A stretch of 35,733 nucleotides of DNA, from positions 1 to 35,733 of the forward strand of contig CALUNJ010000019.1 in assembly GCA_944321975.1 (NCBI GenBank), given 5' to 3'. The DNA is from an uncultured Paraprevotella sp. GTDB taxonomy: Bacteria > Bacteroidota > Bacteroidia > Bacteroidales > Bacteroidaceae. The notes under the pieces are model-generated. The model was given only the letters and a program-made list of their open reading frames with translations. It was not told where the DNA came from and searched no databases. This document shows, in pieces, positions 9,488 to 19,774 of the stretch. A program made the position numbers and the translations under genes. The first letter of the stretch is position 1. Every line of letters begins with the position of its first letter.

Positions 9488-10042
9488 TTATTCTTTAGCA
9501 TTCTTAAAAGGCAAACCGAACTCCTTAAGGAGTGCATATCCCTCCTCATCCGTCTTTGCCGTTGTCACGAATGTGATATTCATACCCAAAATCCGGTCAA
9601 TGGCATCGATATTGATCTCGGGGAAGATAATTTGTTCATCAATACCCAAGGTATAGTTGCCACGGCCATCAAATTTGCTCTCAATGCCTTTAAAGTCACG
9701 GATTCGAGGCAAAGCCACACGAATCAACTTTTCCAAGAACTCATACATTCTCTCGCGACGCAATGTCACCATCACGCCAATAGGCATCTTCTTGCGCAAT
9801 TTAAAATTAGAAACGTCTTTCTTAGAAAGAGTTGCTACAGCTTTCTGGCCGGTAATGGCAGAAATTTCATTGATAGCTACATCAATAATCTTCTTATCTG
9901 CAGTCGCCATACCCAAGCCTTGATTAATCACAATCTTCTTGAGCACGGGAATCTGCATGGGTGAAGAATAATTAAATTGCTTCATCAATGCCGGAGCAAT
10001 GCGCTCTGCATATTCTTTCTTTAGGCTAGCAGTATTTCCCAT
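9488..10042 (-). CDS. rplE: 50S ribosomal protein L5
   Basis: L5 anchors 5S rRNA and contacts the P-site tRNA. 184 aa: [20 protein letters not shown] near the start, NQGLG, the central [20 protein letters not shown] and the C-terminal [20 protein letters not shown]. Its ATG overlaps the end of rplX by 1 bp, suggesting translational coupling. Confidence 0.97.
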   Translation of the reverse strand: MGNTASLKKEYAERIAPALMKQFNYSSPMQIPVLKKIVINQGLGMATADKKIIDVAINEISAITGQKAVATLSKKDVSNFKLRKKMPIGVMVTLRRERMYEFLEKLIRVALPRIRDFKGIESKFDGRGNYTLGIDEQIIFPEINIDAIDRILGMNITFVTTAKTDEEGYALLKEFGLPFKNAKE

Positions 10043-10362
10043 TACTTAATCTCCTCTCCTGATTTTTTTGCATAACGAACCATCGTACCGTCTGCATTCA
10101 ATTTTCTACCAACACGCGTAGGCTTGCCTGTTTTCGGATCAACCACATTCAAATTTGAGATATGTACCGGAGCCTCCTGCTTCACGAAACCACCCTGCGG
10201 GTATTTAGCACTCGGTTTCTGGCTCTTTGATACGATATTCACTCCTTCTACGATAGCACGTCCTTCCTTAACAAGCACCTTCAAAACCTTACCAGTCTTG
10301 CCTTTATCCTCGCCGGCATTCACATAGACTGTATCGCCTTTTTTGATATGTAACTTACTCAT
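10042..10362 (-). CDS. rplX: 50S ribosomal protein L24
   Basis: An assembly-initiator protein of the large subunit. 106 aa with an N-terminal KOW motif ([20 protein letters not shown]) and the conserved [14 protein letters not shown] segment. It overlaps rplE by 1 bp. Confidence 0.97.
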   Translation of the reverse strand: MSKLHIKKGDTVYVNAGEDKGKTGKVLKVLVKEGRAIVEGVNIVSKSQKPSAKYPQGGFVKQEAPVHISNLNVVDPKTGKPTRVGRKLNADGTMVRYAKKSGEEIK

Positions 10363-10382
10363 TCTTTTTTCCTTTAAAAAAA

Positions 10383-10748
10383 TTAAAGAACTTCTGGTGC
10401 CAATGAAACGACCTTCATGTTTGTTGCACGCAACTCACGAGCCACAGGCCCAAAGATACGGCTACCTCTCAATTCGCCAGCATTGTTCAATAACACGCAA
10501 GCGTTATCATCAAAACGAATATAAGACCCGTCAGCACGACGGATTTCTTTCTTCGTACGCACGATCAAAGCCTTCGATACTGCACCCTTTTTAATGTCAC
10601 TTGACGGGATGACGCTCTTAACAGAGACCACGATAACATCCCCCACAGAAGCATAGCGTCTTCTCGTACCTCCCAAGACACGAATGCAAAGGGCTTCGCG
10701 AGCACCGCTATTATCTGCCACTACTAATCTAGATTCTGCCTGTATCAT
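10383..10748 (-). CDS. rplN: 50S ribosomal protein L14
   Basis: L14 takes part in intersubunit bridges. 121 aa, beginning [20 protein letters not shown], with the central [15 protein letters not shown] and the C-terminal [13 protein letters not shown] signature. Only 2 bp separate it from rpsQ. Confidence 0.98.
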   Translation of the reverse strand: MIQAESRLVVADNSGAREALCIRVLGGTRRRYASVGDVIVVSVKSVIPSSDIKKGAVSKALIVRTKKEIRRADGSYIRFDDNACVLLNNAGELRGSRIFGPVARELRATNMKVVSLAPEVL

Positions 10749-10750
10749 AA

Positions 10751-11008
10751 TTACTTAGCTCTTTCTACGATTTCTACAACTCTCCATCTCTTTGTTTTGC
10801 TCAACGGACGGGTTTCCATGATCAGAACCGTATCACCCACGTGACAATCATTCTTTTCGTCGTGAACATGATATTTTTTCGTCTTTGAGACGAATTTACC
10901 ATAAATCGGGTGTTTCTCCTTAAACTTGGCAGCCACCACAATGGTTTTCTCCATTTTGTCGCTGATTACAACACCTGTTCTTGTTTTTCTTAAATTTCTT
11001 TCTTCCAT
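10751..11008 (-). CDS. rpsQ: 30S ribosomal protein S17
   Basis: A primary 16S-binding protein with an OB fold. 85 aa from ATG 11008 ([20 protein letters not shown]), which matches the usual family start and has a GGGG stretch 10-13 bases upstream. An in-frame ATG four codons earlier (11020) is possible but has no purine-rich site. C-terminal [15 protein letters not shown] is typical. Confidence 0.94.
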   Translation of the reverse strand: MEERNLRKTRTGVVISDKMEKTIVVAAKFKEKHPIYGKFVSKTKKYHVHDEKNDCHVGDTVLIMETRPLSKTKRWRVVEIVERAK

Positions 11009-11022
11009 TGTGAGCCCCATTA

Positions 11023-11217
11023 TTATTTGTTAAGTTCTCTCTGACGCAATACGGTCAACATACGGGCGATGTTCCTGCGTGCCTGCCTTATCTGTGCCGG
11101 ATTCTCCAATGGAGACACCGCATGATTCAGCAACATTTGGGTATAATTCGCCTTTTCTGCTTGAATGCGGTCAACCAAATCATTGGTCGTCATCTCTCTA
11201 ATTTCTGCAATCTTCAT
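11023..11217 (-). CDS. rpmC: 50S ribosomal protein L29
   Basis: L29 lies near the polypeptide exit, where the signal recognition particle docks. 64 aa forming two helices: [19 protein letters not shown] ... [19 protein letters not shown]. The ATG at 11217 starts 2 bp after the rplP stop. Confidence 0.96.
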   Translation of the reverse strand: MKIAEIREMTTNDLVDRIQAEKANYTQMLLNHAVSPLENPAQIRQARRNIARMLTVLRQRELNK

Positions 11218-11219
11218 AA

Positions 11220-11645
11220 TCAAGCGTTTTTATCGTAATCACGTCTAACAATAAATTTAGTAGTCACAGGAAGTTTCTGGGCAGCAAGACGCAAAGCCTC
11301 TTTCGCCACATCATAGGGCACGCCCTCTACTTCAAATATAATACGACCCGGAGTAATCGGGAAAACGTATCCTACAGGATCACCTTTACCTTTACCCATG
11401 CGGACATCGGCAGGCTTCTTGGTAACGGGCTTATCAGGGAAAATGCGGATCCAAATCTGCCCCTCACGTTGCATGTAACGTGTCACTGCGATACGCGCCG
11501 CCTCTATCTGGCGGCTTGTAATCCAATGGGTTTCAAGAGACTTAATACCGAACGTTCCAAAAGCCAATTGGTTGCCACGATGGGCATACCCCTTACAACG
11601 CCCTTTCTGCGGCCTTCTATATTTTGTTCTTTTCGGTTGTAACAT
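11220..11645 (-). CDS. rplP: 50S ribosomal protein L16
   Basis: L16 contacts A- and P-site tRNAs near the peptidyl transferase centre. 141 aa: [19 protein letters not shown] start, the [20 protein letters not shown] block and the [16 protein letters not shown] loop that enters the functional centre. Confidence 0.98.
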   Translation of the reverse strand: MLQPKRTKYRRPQKGRCKGYAHRGNQLAFGTFGIKSLETHWITSRQIEAARIAVTRYMQREGQIWIRIFPDKPVTKKPADVRMGKGKGDPVGYVFPITPGRIIFEVEGVPYDVAKEALRLAAQKLPVTTKFIVRRDYDKNA

Positions 11646-11663
11646 AATTACTAAAATTCAAAA

Positions 11664-12386
11664 TTAACGATTAATGTTCTTCTTTTTACGGAAGTTCCTG
11701 CCCCCATTGCCGGGACGGCTGTTTTCTTTTGCTTGCACAAAATTGGGAGCCAAATCACGCTTGCCGTACACTTCCCCGCGACAAATCCACACCTTGATGC
11801 CCAGCAAACCGACCTTTGTCAGAGCCTCTGTCTGGCAATAATCAATGTCGGCACGGAATGTATGCAGCGGCGTACGCCCTTCCTTGTACATTTCCGAACG
11901 AGCCATTTCTGCACCATTCAAACGCCCGGCAATCAGGATCTTAATCCCTTCAGCCCCACTTCTCATCGTGTTGGCTATTGCCATTTTGATGGCACGGCGA
12001 TAAGCGATTTTTCCCTCAACCTGACGTGCGATATTGTTGGCCACAATCACGGCATCCAATTCAGGACGCTTCACTTCAAAGATATTGATCTGGATGTCCT
12101 TGTCTGTGATCTTCTTCAGTTCCTCTTTCAACTTATCCACTTCTTGGCCACCCTTACCAATGATTAAACCCGGACGAGACGTACAAATCGTAATCGTCAC
12201 AAGTTTCAAAGTACGTTCAATTACAATTCTTGATACGCTGGCTTGCGACAAACGGGCATCCAAATACTTACGAATTTTGCTGTCTTCCAGTAAAGAATCG
12301 CCGAAGTCCTTACCACCATACCAGTTCGAATCCCAACCTCTAATAATCCCTAATCGGTTGCTGATCGGATTTACTTTCTGTCCCAT
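11664..12386 (-). CDS. rpsC: 30S ribosomal protein S3
   Basis: S3 forms part of the mRNA entry pore. 240 aa: [20 protein letters not shown] start, a type II KH domain with the [20 protein letters not shown]xxG loop, and the C-terminal domain with [20 protein letters not shown]. The tail is basic ([10 protein letters not shown]). Confidence 0.98.
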   Translation of the reverse strand: MGQKVNPISNRLGIIRGWDSNWYGGKDFGDSLLEDSKIRKYLDARLSQASVSRIVIERTLKLVTITICTSRPGLIIGKGGQEVDKLKEELKKITDKDIQINIFEVKRPELDAVIVANNIARQVEGKIAYRRAIKMAIANTMRSGAEGIKILIAGRLNGAEMARSEMYKEGRTPLHTFRADIDYCQTEALTKVGLLGIKVWICRGEVYGKRDLAPNFVQAKENSRPGNGGRNFRKKKNINR

Positions 12387-12397
12387 ACTTTTTCTTA

Positions 12398-12796
12398 TTA
12401 ATCATTAGTCTTAGTGCCTACGAACAAAGTCACATGATTCGAACGCTTGCGGATTCGATAGCCACGTCCCTGCGGAGCGGGTCTCATCCTTTTCAGTGTG
12501 GCACCACAGTCAACAAATACTTTCGTCACGAACAATTCGCCATCTTCGGCCTTTCGTTCATTTTTCTGTTCCCAGTTAGCAATGGCAGAACGCAACACTT
12601 TTTCGACCTGTGCAGAAGCTGCCTTAGTCGAAAACCTCAGGATGCCAAGTGCCCTGTTCACCTCCACGCCGCGAATCATATCCACCACATATCTCATCTT
12701 ACGAGGAGAAGAAGGCACGTCATTCAATTTTGCATAAAACTGGGTCTTACGGGCTTCTTTTCTTTTTTCAGCCGCAATTTTCTTTCTTGCTCCCAT
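12398..12796 (-). CDS. rplV: 50S ribosomal protein L22
   Basis: Its long beta hairpin lines the exit tunnel constriction. 132 aa; slightly longer N-terminus than E. coli ([19 protein letters not shown]), then [17 protein letters not shown] and the hairpin region [19 protein letters not shown]. The hairpin shows none of the small deletions linked to macrolide resistance. Confidence 0.97.
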   Translation of the reverse strand: MGARKKIAAEKRKEARKTQFYAKLNDVPSSPRKMRYVVDMIRGVEVNRALGILRFSTKAASAQVEKVLRSAIANWEQKNERKAEDGELFVTKVFVDCGATLKRMRPAPQGRGYRIRKRSNHVTLFVGTKTND

Positions 12797-12835
12797 TATC
12801 TATCTTCTTTATATTTCAAATAAAACCCGACCTGC

Positions 12836-13105
12836 TTATTTCTTCTTGTTACCGGCATGACCACCGAACTTGCGCGTGAGGGCAAATTCCCCCAACTTGT
12901 GGCCTACCATGTTTTCAGTAATATAAACAGGAATAAATTTATTTCCATTGTGAACCGCAATAGTATGCCCTACGAAATCAGGCGATATCATTGAAGCTCT
13001 GGCCCATGTCTTTATCACGCTCTTCTTGCCACTCTCATTCATGGCAAGCACTTTCTTTTCGAGCTTCACTTCGATATATGGACCTTTTTTTAATGAACGA
13101 CTCAT
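12836..13105 (-). CDS. rpsS: 30S ribosomal protein S19
   Basis: S19 sits in the 30S head and pairs with S13. 89 aa: [20 protein letters not shown] start, then [20 protein letters not shown] and the C-terminal [18 protein letters not shown] signature. Confidence 0.98.
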   Translation of the reverse strand: MSRSLKKGPYIEVKLEKKVLAMNESGKKSVIKTWARASMISPDFVGHTIAVHNGNKFIPVYITENMVGHKLGEFALTRKFGGHAGNKKK

Positions 13106-13123
13106 AATTACTCAGATTTCTTG

Positions 13124-13951
13124 TTATTTCTTATTAGCTCTCTCGATAATATACTTATTGGAATGCTTCTTCGGAGACCTTGTCTTCAATCCCTTCGCAT
13201 ACAATCCCTTGCGCGAACGCGGATGACCACCGGACTGACGGCCTTCGCCACCACCCATCGGATGGTCGTGCGGGTTCATAACCACACCACGGTTATGCGG
13301 ACGACGTCCCAACCAACGCGAACGCCCGGCCTTACCGGAGCTTTCCAATGCATGATCTGAGTTGCCCACGCTGCCGACAGTAGCCTTGCATGCGCAAAGA
13401 ATCTTCCGGATCTCACCAGAAGGTAACTTAACGACACAGTAACGTCCCTCACGGGAAGTCAGCTGAGCAAAATTACCGGCAGAGCGAACCAGCTGCGCAC
13501 CTTGACCGGGACGCAATTCAATATTATGAACCACCGTACCCACCGGGATGCTTTCCAAAGGAAGCGCATTGCCAATCTCAGGCACCGCATCCTTACCCGA
13601 CATCACCGTGGCGCCAACCTGCAAGCCGTTAGGAGCAATAATATAACGCTTTTCACCATCTGCGTAAAACAACAAAGCGATACGAGCCGAACGGTTCGGA
13701 TCGTACTCTATTGTCTTCACCACAGCAGGAACACCGTCTTTTTCTCTCTTGAAATCAATAATACGATATTTTCTCTTGTGGCCGCCGCCCCTATAGCGCA
13801 TCGTCATCTTTCCGACATTGTTACGGCCGCCTGTGGAACGTTTACCATATACAAGAGACTTCTCTGGTACAGATGCAGTAATCTCCTCAAAAGTACCAAT
13901 AATCTTATGCCTCTGCCCCGGTGTCGTGGGCTTAAATTTACGTACTGCCAT
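13124..13951 (-). CDS. rplB: 50S ribosomal protein L2
   Basis: One of the oldest ribosomal proteins, needed for subunit association and peptidyl transferase activity. 275 aa: [16 protein letters not shown] start, the OB domain with [18 protein letters not shown], the SH3-like domain with [12 protein letters not shown], and the signature around [13 protein letters not shown] near the C-terminus. Confidence 0.98.
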   Translation of the reverse strand: MAVRKFKPTTPGQRHKIIGTFEEITASVPEKSLVYGKRSTGGRNNVGKMTMRYRGGGHKRKYRIIDFKREKDGVPAVVKTIEYDPNRSARIALLFYADGEKRYIIAPNGLQVGATVMSGKDAVPEIGNALPLESIPVGTVVHNIELRPGQGAQLVRSAGNFAQLTSREGRYCVVKLPSGEIRKILCACKATVGSVGNSDHALESSGKAGRSRWLGRRPHNRGVVMNPHDHPMGGGEGRQSGGHPRSRKGLYAKGLKTRSPKKHSNKYIIERANKK

Positions 13952-13957
13952 CTTCTA

Positions 13958-14251
13958 TCAAATATTGCTATAAAAATCAATCGTTTCGCCTTCCTGCACC
14001 GTCACAATAGCTTTCTTAAAAGCGTTTGTGCGGCCTTGGATAAGGCCGGATTTCGTGTAGCGGCTTTTTCTCTTACCCGAATAATTACAGGTATTCACCC
14101 CTACCACCTTTACATTATACAAAGCCTCAACCTCCTTCTTGATGTCATACTTGTTGGCATCAGGACGGACGATGAAGCCGTATTTATTGTTGAACTTCTC
14201 CGTAGTTGCGGTCATCTTCTCAGTGACCAACGGTCTGATAATATATCCCAT
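13958..14251 (-). CDS. rplW: 50S ribosomal protein L23
   Basis: L23 is the docking site for trigger factor and SRP at the exit tunnel. 97 aa: MGYIIRPLVTEKMTATTEKF start, VEALYNVKVVGVNTCNYSGK, and a C-terminus lacking any long extension. It is 6 bp before rplB. Confidence 0.97.
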   Translation of the reverse strand: MGYIIRPLVTEKMTATTEKFNNKYGFIVRPDANKYDIKKEVEALYNVKVVGVNTCNYSGKRKSRYTKSGLIQGRTNAFKKAIVTVQEGETIDFYSNI

Positions 14252-14265
14252 AATGGTACTCTTCC

Positions 14266-14895
14266 TTATTTGGTTAAGATTTCATCTACAATCTTGAGCG
14301 AGTTTTCGGTCACAACCATCACATCTGCGTCCAACACCTTATAGGTATTCAGCGCAGCAGCACTCATCACGTTCACACGTTGGATATTTCGAGCCGACAA
14401 ATATACGTTTTTATCCGTACCCGGCAAAACGAACAAGGCCTTCTTTCCTTCGATTTTAAGATTGTTTAATATTTCAATAAATTCTTTGGTTTTGGGTGCC
14501 TCCATCGTGAAATCTTCCACCACTACGATAGCCTCTTCCTTAGCTTTATAGCTCAAAGCAGACTTGCGCGCCAAGACCTTGACCTTCTTGTTCAATTTGA
14601 AACTATAATCACGAGGTTTCGGACCAAAGACACGGCCTCCACCGACCAACACCGGAGAATTGATGTCACCGCGACGGGCACCGCCGCCACCTTTTTGGCG
14701 TCCCAACTTGCGGGTGGAACCGCTCACTTCACTTCTCTCCTTTGCCTTTGCCGTACCCTGACGTTGATTCGCCATATACTGCTTCACGGCAAGATAAATG
14801 ACATGGTCATTCGGCTCGATGTTATACACAGCATCATTCAGAAGAGCCTTTCTCCCGGTGTCTTCACCCTTGATATTTAATACACTGACTTCCAT
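14266..14895 (-). CDS. rplD: 50S ribosomal protein L4
   Basis: Its extended loop reaches the exit tunnel beside L22. 209 aa: [19 protein letters not shown] start and the loop [19 protein letters not shown]. In E. coli L4 represses its operon by attenuation; no such leader is evident here before rpsJ apart from a hairpin described separately. Confidence 0.98.
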   Translation of the reverse strand: MEVSVLNIKGEDTGRKALLNDAVYNIEPNDHVIYLAVKQYMANQRQGTAKAKERSEVSGSTRKLGRQKGGGGARRGDINSPVLVGGGRVFGPKPRDYSFKLNKKVKVLARKSALSYKAKEEAIVVVEDFTMEAPKTKEFIEILNNLKIEGKKALFVLPGTDKNVYLSARNIQRVNVMSAAALNTYKVLDADVMVVTENSLKIVDEILTK

Positions 14896-14897
14896 TA

Positions 14898-15515
14898 TTA
14901 CTTCTCAATTATAACGATTGAACCATTGTAACCCGGTACAGAGCCTTTGATAAGAAGCAGGTTGTGTTCCGGAATCACCTTTAACACTTGCAGGTTTTGT
15001 GTAGTCACGCGCTCATTACCCATTTGGCCGGCCATGCGCAAGCCTTTGAACACTTTTGCGGGATATGAACAAGCGCCGATAGAACCCGGTTTGCGTGCAC
15101 GGTTGTGCTGGCCATGTGTCGTCTGGCCGACACCGCCGAACCCATGACGTTTAACTACACCTTGGAAGCCGCGGCCCTTCGAAGTACCGACCACGTCCAC
15201 GTAAGCCGTCCCTTCAAACAAGTCCACCGTTATGGTGTCGCCCAAATTCAATTCTTGTTCAAAATCTGTGAACTCGGCCAAGTGTCTCTTGGGAGTAGTA
15301 CCAGCCTTTTTAAAGTGTCCTTTCAAAGGGGCCGACGTGTTCTTTTCCTTAGCTTCTTCAAAGCCAAGCTGAACTGCAGCGTAGCCGTCTTTCTCCACAC
15401 TCTTAATCTGAGTAACTACACAAGGACCAGCTTCGATAACAGTGCATGGAACATTTTTACCATCAGCACTGAATACGGATGTCATTCCGATTTTCTTTCC
15501 TAATAATCCTGGCAT
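14898..15515 (-). CDS. rplC: 50S ribosomal protein L3
   Basis: An early-assembly protein whose loop approaches the peptidyl transferase centre. 205 aa from ATG 15515 ([20 protein letters not shown]); 8 open codons upstream are not part of the family. It contains the [16 protein letters not shown] loop and the [20 protein letters not shown] block. Confidence 0.98.
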   Translation of the reverse strand: MPGLLGKKIGMTSVFSADGKNVPCTVIEAGPCVVTQIKSVEKDGYAAVQLGFEEAKEKNTSAPLKGHFKKAGTTPKRHLAEFTDFEQELNLGDTITVDLFEGTAYVDVVGTSKGRGFQGVVKRHGFGGVGQTTHGQHNRARKPGSIGACSYPAKVFKGLRMAGQMGNERVTTQNLQVLKVIPEHNLLLIKGSVPGYNGSIVIIEK

Positions 15516-15541
15516 TTCAGTTGATTTTAATAAAAACAATA

Positions 15542-15847
15542 CTATACTTTGATTTCCACTTCTACACCGCTCGGCAATTCCAGTTTCATCAGCGCATCCA
15601 CAGTCTTTGCCGTAGAGCTGTAAATATCAATCAGCCGCTTGTAAGAAGCCAATTGGAATTGTTCACGGGATTTTTTGTTCACGAAAGTAGAACGGTTCAC
15701 CGTAAAAATACGCTTGTGCGTAGGGAGTGGTATCGGACCACTCACGATGGCACCTGTCACTTTCACTGTCTTCACGATCTTTTCGGCCGACTTGTCCACC
15801 AAGTTATGGTCGTAAGATTTCAGTTTGATTCTAATTTTTTGACTCAT
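15542..15847 (-). CDS. rpsJ: 30S ribosomal protein S10
   Basis: S10 (NusE) is in the 30S head and is also a transcription antitermination factor. 101 aa: [20 protein letters not shown] start and the [20 protein letters not shown] loop. It is the first gene of the S10 section; the usual tuf gene is missing between fusA and rpsJ. Confidence 0.98.
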   Translation of the reverse strand: MSQKIRIKLKSYDHNLVDKSAEKIVKTVKVTGAIVSGPIPLPTHKRIFTVNRSTFVNKKSREQFQLASYKRLIDIYSSTAKTVDALMKLELPSGVEVEIKV

Positions 15848-15881
15848 TGTTTCTGATTATTATATTAAATGGTGAAGGAAT

Positions 15882-15922
15882 GAGGCAGCCCGGTTAAGAG
15901 TCATTCGCTAACCGGCCCCCTC
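15882..15922. other. Hairpin in the fusA-rpsJ gap
   Basis: A perfect 7-bp stem CCGGTTA/TAACCGG around a 12-base loop (15890-15915) that extends outward to a second GAGG/CCTC pairing across small internal mismatches. On the transcribed (minus) strand it is not followed by a T tract, so it does not look like an ordinary terminator. It could be a processing or regulatory structure at the str/S10 junction. Pairing is seen; function is unknown. Confidence 0.5.
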
Positions 15923-15935
15923 AATCCTATTTCTA

Positions 15936-18053
15936 TTATACCAAATCGGTACGTCCCTTGATTTCCTCCAACACGGCCTTCGCGATAGAACTTGAAACCG
16001 GGGCGTGATGGTCGTAAGTCATGGAAGAAGTGGCACGGCCGGAAGTGATCGTACGCAACGCGGTCACATAGCCGAACATCTCTGCCAGAGGCACCATGGC
16101 TTTCACGATACGGGCACCGCTGCGGCTGGTATCCATGCCTTCAACCTGCCCGCGACGCTTGTTCAAGTCGCCGATGACGTCACCCATGTTCTCTTCCGGC
16201 GTGACGACTTCCAATTTCATGATCGGCTCCATCAGCACCGGCTTGGCTTGAGCGCATGCGTTGCGGTAAGCCTGCATGGCACAGATTTCGAAAGACAACT
16301 GGTCGGAGTCGACCGGATGGAAGGAACCATCGAGCAATTCCACTTTCAAGCTATCCATCGGGAAGCCGCCCAAGATACCATTCTTCATGGCATTCTCAAA
16401 GCCTTTCTGCACGGAAGGAATGAACTCCTTAGGAATGTTACCGCCGGTCACCTTATTCTCGAACTGCAATGCGCTTTCCTTGTAATCCTCATCCACCGGG
16501 CCCACATTCACGATGATATCGGCAAACTTACCACGGCCACCGGATTGTTTCTTGTACACTTCGCGGAGGTTGACCGTCTTCGTGATAGCTTCCTTGTAGT
16601 TCACCTGGGGTTTGCCTTGGTTGCATTCCACCTTGAACTCGCGTTTCAGACGATCCAGGATAATGTCCAAGTGCAACTCGCCCATACCCGAAATCACGGT
16701 CTGGCCTGTTTGCTCGTCCGTCCGCACCGTAAACGTAGGATCTTCCTCAGCCAACTTGGCCAAGCCGTTGGAAAGTTTGTCCAAGTCTTTTTGGGTCTTC
16801 GGCTCCACGGCAATACCAATCACCGGTTCCGGGAAATCCATTGATTCCAGAACGATCGGGGCATCCTCGTCACACAAGGTGTCACCCGTGCGGATATCCT
16901 TGAATCCGATGCCGGCACCGATATCGCCCGCGCTGATCACTTCCACCGGATTCTGATGGTTGGAGTGCATCTGGAACAAGCGGGAAACACGTTCCTTCTT
17001 GCCTGAACGCGAGTTGTAAATATAAGAGCCTGCCTCGACCTTGCCCGAATACACACGGATGAAGGTCAAACGGCCCACGTAGGGATCCGTCGCGATTTTA
17101 AATGCCAAAGCTGCGGTCTTGTCTTCTTCCGAGGGCTTGCGGTCTTCTTCCTCGCCCGTTTCCGGATTCGTGCCCACCACGTTCGGCGTGTCCAAAGGAG
17201 AAGGCAAGAAGGCGCACACATAGTCCAACAAGGTCTGTACGCCCTTGTTCTTGAACGAAGAGCCACAAAGCATCGGGGTCACTTCCATCTTCACGGTGGC
17301 GGCGCGCAAAGCGCGCAAAATCTCTTCCTCCGTGATGGTCGAAGGATCATCGAAATATTTCGACATCAGGTCGTCGTCAAACTCGGCCACTTTTTCCAGC
17401 ATTTTGTCGCGCCATTCTTCAGCTTCAGCCTGCAGTTCCGCCGGAATCTCCTCCACGTCATAATCCGCGCCCATGGTCTCGTCATGCCACAAAATGGCCT
17501 TCATTTTGATCAAGTCCACCACGCCTTTGAAATTCTCCTCCGCGCCGATAGGGATGACCACCGGACAGGGGTTTGCGCCCAACACGTCTTTCATCTGACG
17601 CACCACTTCAAAGAAGTCGGCACCCGAACGGTCCATCTTGTTCACATAACCGATACGCGGCACGTTGTATTTGTCAGCCTGGCGCCACACGGTTTCAGAC
17701 TGCGGCTCCACGCCGCCCACCGCGCAGTAAGTTGCCACAGCACCGTCCAGCACACGCAGCGAACGCTCCACTTCGGCCGTGAAATCCACGTGTCCCGGGG
17801 TGTCAATCAAGTTGATCTTATACTTGTTGCCGTTCCAGGTCCAATAAGTCGTGGTCGCAGCAGAAGTAATGGTAATACCACGTTCCTGCTCCTGGGCCAT
17901 CCAGTCCATGGTGGCAGCGCCATCATGCACCTCGCCGATCTTATGCGTCAGACCGGTGTAAAAAAGGATACGCTCGGATGTCGTCGTCTTACCGGCATCA
18001 ATATGAGCCATGATACCGATGTTGCGCGTCAAATGTAAATCTTGCTTTGCCAT
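15936..18053 (-). CDS. fusA: Elongation factor G
   Basis: GTPase that drives tRNA-mRNA translocation and ribosome recycling. 705 aa, full length. GTP-binding motifs: AHIDAGKT (16-23), DTPGH (84-88) and NKMD (138-141); the switch I threonine lies in RGITITSA (59-66). Domains II to V follow, ending with the domain IV/V regions [20 protein letters not shown] and [15 protein letters not shown]. It follows rpsG and precedes the S10 section without tuf. It looks like the canonical copy rather than a second EF-G-like paralogue. Confidence 0.98.
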   Translation of the reverse strand: MAKQDLHLTRNIGIMAHIDAGKTTTSERILFYTGLTHKIGEVHDGAATMDWMAQEQERGITITSAATTTYWTWNGNKYKINLIDTPGHVDFTAEVERSLRVLDGAVATYCAVGGVEPQSETVWRQADKYNVPRIGYVNKMDRSGADFFEVVRQMKDVLGANPCPVVIPIGAEENFKGVVDLIKMKAILWHDETMGADYDVEEIPAELQAEAEEWRDKMLEKVAEFDDDLMSKYFDDPSTITEEEILRALRAATVKMEVTPMLCGSSFKNKGVQTLLDYVCAFLPSPLDTPNVVGTNPETGEEEDRKPSEEDKTAALAFKIATDPYVGRLTFIRVYSGKVEAGSYIYNSRSGKKERVSRLFQMHSNHQNPVEVISAGDIGAGIGFKDIRTGDTLCDEDAPIVLESMDFPEPVIGIAVEPKTQKDLDKLSNGLAKLAEEDPTFTVRTDEQTGQTVISGMGELHLDIILDRLKREFKVECNQGKPQVNYKEAITKTVNLREVYKKQSGGRGKFADIIVNVGPVDEDYKESALQFENKVTGGNIPKEFIPSVQKGFENAMKNGILGGFPMDSLKVELLDGSFHPVDSDQLSFEICAMQAYRNACAQAKPVLMEPIMKLEVVTPEENMGDVIGDLNKRRGQVEGMDTSRSGARIVKAMVPLAEMFGYVTALRTITSGRATSSMTYDHHAPVSSSIAKAVLEEIKGRTDLV

Positions 18054-18077
18054 TTTTCAGTTCCTTATTGAGATGTG

Positions 18078-18554
18078 TTAGAATCTAAAGTGTGCAAACG
18101 CACGGTTGGCCTCGGCCATACGATGCATGTCTTCCTTGCGCTTGAAAGCACCGCCTTGCTGGTTATAGGCATCCATGATTTCGGCAGCCAGCTTTTCAGC
18201 CATAGACTTTCCGCCACGCTTGCGAGCGTAAATGATCAGATTCTTCATGGAAACCGACTCCTTACGTTCAGGACGGATTTCCGTAGGCACCTGGAACGTA
18301 GCACCACCCACACGGCGGGACTTCACCTCCACTTGCGGGGTCACATTGTCCAATGCGGTCTTCCAAATTTCCAAGGCACTCTTCTCTTCATTTGCCATTT
18401 TGTTTTTCACACGCTCCAACGCGTCATAGAAAATAGCATACGAGATGCTTTTCTTGCCATCATACATCAGATGGTTTACAAATTTAGAAACTTTAACATC
18501 GTTAAAGACAGGATCCGGAAGGATCACACGTTTTTTTGGTTTTGCTTTTCTCAT
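18078..18554 (-). CDS. rpsG: 30S ribosomal protein S7
   Basis: S7 starts assembly of the 30S head and lies at the E site. 158 aa from ATG 18554 ([17 protein letters not shown]); an earlier TTG in frame is unlikely. Blocks: [20 protein letters not shown] and the C-terminal [14 protein letters not shown]. The 133-bp gap back to rpsL is the longest in the str section. Confidence 0.97.
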   Translation of the reverse strand: MRKAKPKKRVILPDPVFNDVKVSKFVNHLMYDGKKSISYAIFYDALERVKNKMANEEKSALEIWKTALDNVTPQVEVKSRRVGGATFQVPTEIRPERKESVSMKNLIIYARKRGGKSMAEKLAAEIMDAYNQQGGAFKRKEDMHRMAEANRAFAHFRF

Positions 18555-18687
18555 TTTAATCAAAAAGTTTTTTCAGTTTGGCTGTACCTCGACACGCTTC
18601 AACCCTCCCACCGGAAGATTTACTCAACCCTTAGCTCAACAAACCAAAACTAATAATAATATAGAATCCTATTTACCTAAATGATTT

Positions 18688-19071
18688 TTACTTCTTGCCG
18701 GCCTTTGGACGTTTTGCACCATATTTCGAGCGGCGCTGCGTGCGATTTGCCACACCGGCAGTGTCCAATGTGCCGCGCACAATATGATAACGCACACCCG
18801 GAAGGTCCTTCACACGACCGCCACGCACCAGGACGATGGAGTGTTCCTGCAGGTTGTGGCCCTCGCCCGGAATGTAGGAGTTCACTTCTTTCATGTTTGT
18901 CAAACGCACACGAGCGACCTTACGCATCGCTGAATTAGGTTTCTTCGGCGTGGTAGTATACACACGGACACAAACCCCACGACGCTGCGGACAGCTGTCC
19001 AAAGCGGGAGATTTGCTCTTGTCTACCAGCACTTTTCTACCCTTTCTTACCAATTGTTGAATAGTAGGCAT
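18688..19071 (-). CDS. rpsL: 30S ribosomal protein S12
   Basis: S12 is at the decoding centre. 127 aa: [20 protein letters not shown] start, [19 protein letters not shown] and [18 protein letters not shown]. The lysines at the two classic streptomycin-resistance positions (Lys43 in TPKKPNS and the Lys in RVKDLPG) are wild type. It is the first gene of the supercluster, about 75 bases after the predicted transcription start. Confidence 0.98.
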   Translation of the reverse strand: MPTIQQLVRKGRKVLVDKSKSPALDSCPQRRGVCVRVYTTTPKKPNSAMRKVARVRLTNMKEVNSYIPGEGHNLQEHSIVLVRGGRVKDLPGVRYHIVRGTLDTAGVANRTQRRSKYGAKRPKAGKK

Positions 19072-19127
19072 TGTCTTTGTTTTTAAATTGTTATATTATT
19101 ATTTTTGTATGATTCTATTCCAAGAAA

Positions 19128-19141
19128 AGCCCACTCGGGCT
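19128..19141 (-). promoter_or_regulatory. Hairpin in the rpsL leader
   Basis: On the minus strand AGCCC-GAGT-GGGCT is followed directly by TTTTCTT. This has the shape of a small intrinsic terminator and starts only a few bases after the predicted rpsL start point. It may stop readthrough from upstream or act as a 5' stabilising stem of the ribosomal transcript. Confidence 0.45.
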
Positions 19142-19152
19142 ATTTCAGGGTG

Positions 19153-19183
19153 CAAAGTTACGAATTTTATTCCATTCCACAAT
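19153..19183 (-). promoter_or_regulatory. Promoter of the ribosomal supercluster
   Basis: On the minus strand there is a perfect Bacteroides -7 box, TAACTTTG (19153-19160), and an ATTG -33 element (19180-19183) at a 19-base spacing. Transcription would begin near 19147, leaving a leader of about 75 bases before rpsL. It is the best promoter match in the window. Confidence 0.75.
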
Positions 19184-19741
19184 GTGTTTTCCCCTTATTT
19201 AAAGGTTAATGTGGCAGCAGAAGTCCGCCATACGACATATTTAACTTATTTTAAACCCGCGACCGGTAAAAAAAGGAGGAAATATGCAAATTGCACGAAT
19301 ATCCGCCAAAGCCAGAAGATGGAACAGCAGGAATTTGGCGTGGAGGACCCCGCACCTTGGCGGTGCTGGAGCAGAAGAGGTCTCTATCGCTCCGCGAGGG
19401 AGAAAAACAGCGTGGCGGAACAGGACAAAACCGACCTCAAAAGGAACGCAAATTTCTCTCTTGAGATTCACATTTTTTTCTCAAGCCAAAAAAGTGCGAA
19501 TCGCCTGAGAAAAAACCGCGCATCTCAAAAAAACATTTATTACGCTGGCTATCAACAAAATAAAAATCCCCTTCAAAAATAGGACAATCTGGACTTGGGA
19601 TTTAACACCAACGGAAGGGAAAAGGATGCGGAACGGGCAAGGCTGCATGGAGTCGACGCAGAGAGGACATTATACCCTGCCGCATATGAAGGAAATGCGG
19701 CCCGTCGGAACAGAATGCCGCTTAAACGGGTTCCCCGGAAA
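19184..19741. other. Non-coding region between rpsL promoter and DUF3467 gene
   Basis: About 560 bases with no convincing gene. It has short open frames on both strands whose translations are rich in Arg, Lys and Trp and look like chance products. A 74-codon frame at 19284-19508 has a strong AGGAGG just before its ATG (listed under findings). A weak inverted repeat GCCGCAT/ATGCGGC occurs at 19679-19701. No tRNA-like structure was seen. Confidence 0.5.
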
Positions 19742-19774
19742 TGAAAATAAGGGAGATTATGCCTCTCCCTTATT
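19742..19774 (-). terminator. Terminator overlapping the end of the DUF3467 gene
   Basis: A perfect 11-bp inverted repeat AATAAGGGAGA (19746-19756) and TCTCCCTTATT (19764-19774) with a 7-base loop. On the minus strand it is followed by the T-rich TTTCAT. The stop codon of the DUF3467 gene (TAA, 19757-19759) is inside the loop, so the last coding bases form one arm of the terminator. Confidence 0.8.

Noticed and set aside
18645..18652. TAGTTTTG on the minus strand in the rpsL-rpsG gap as internal promoter
   Set aside because: Matches the -7 box but has no -33 element; the region is AT-rich and such matches occur by chance.
19088..19582. 164-codon plus-strand frame upstream of rpsL
   Set aside because: Runs across the rpsL leader and promoter on the opposite strand; composition looks random.
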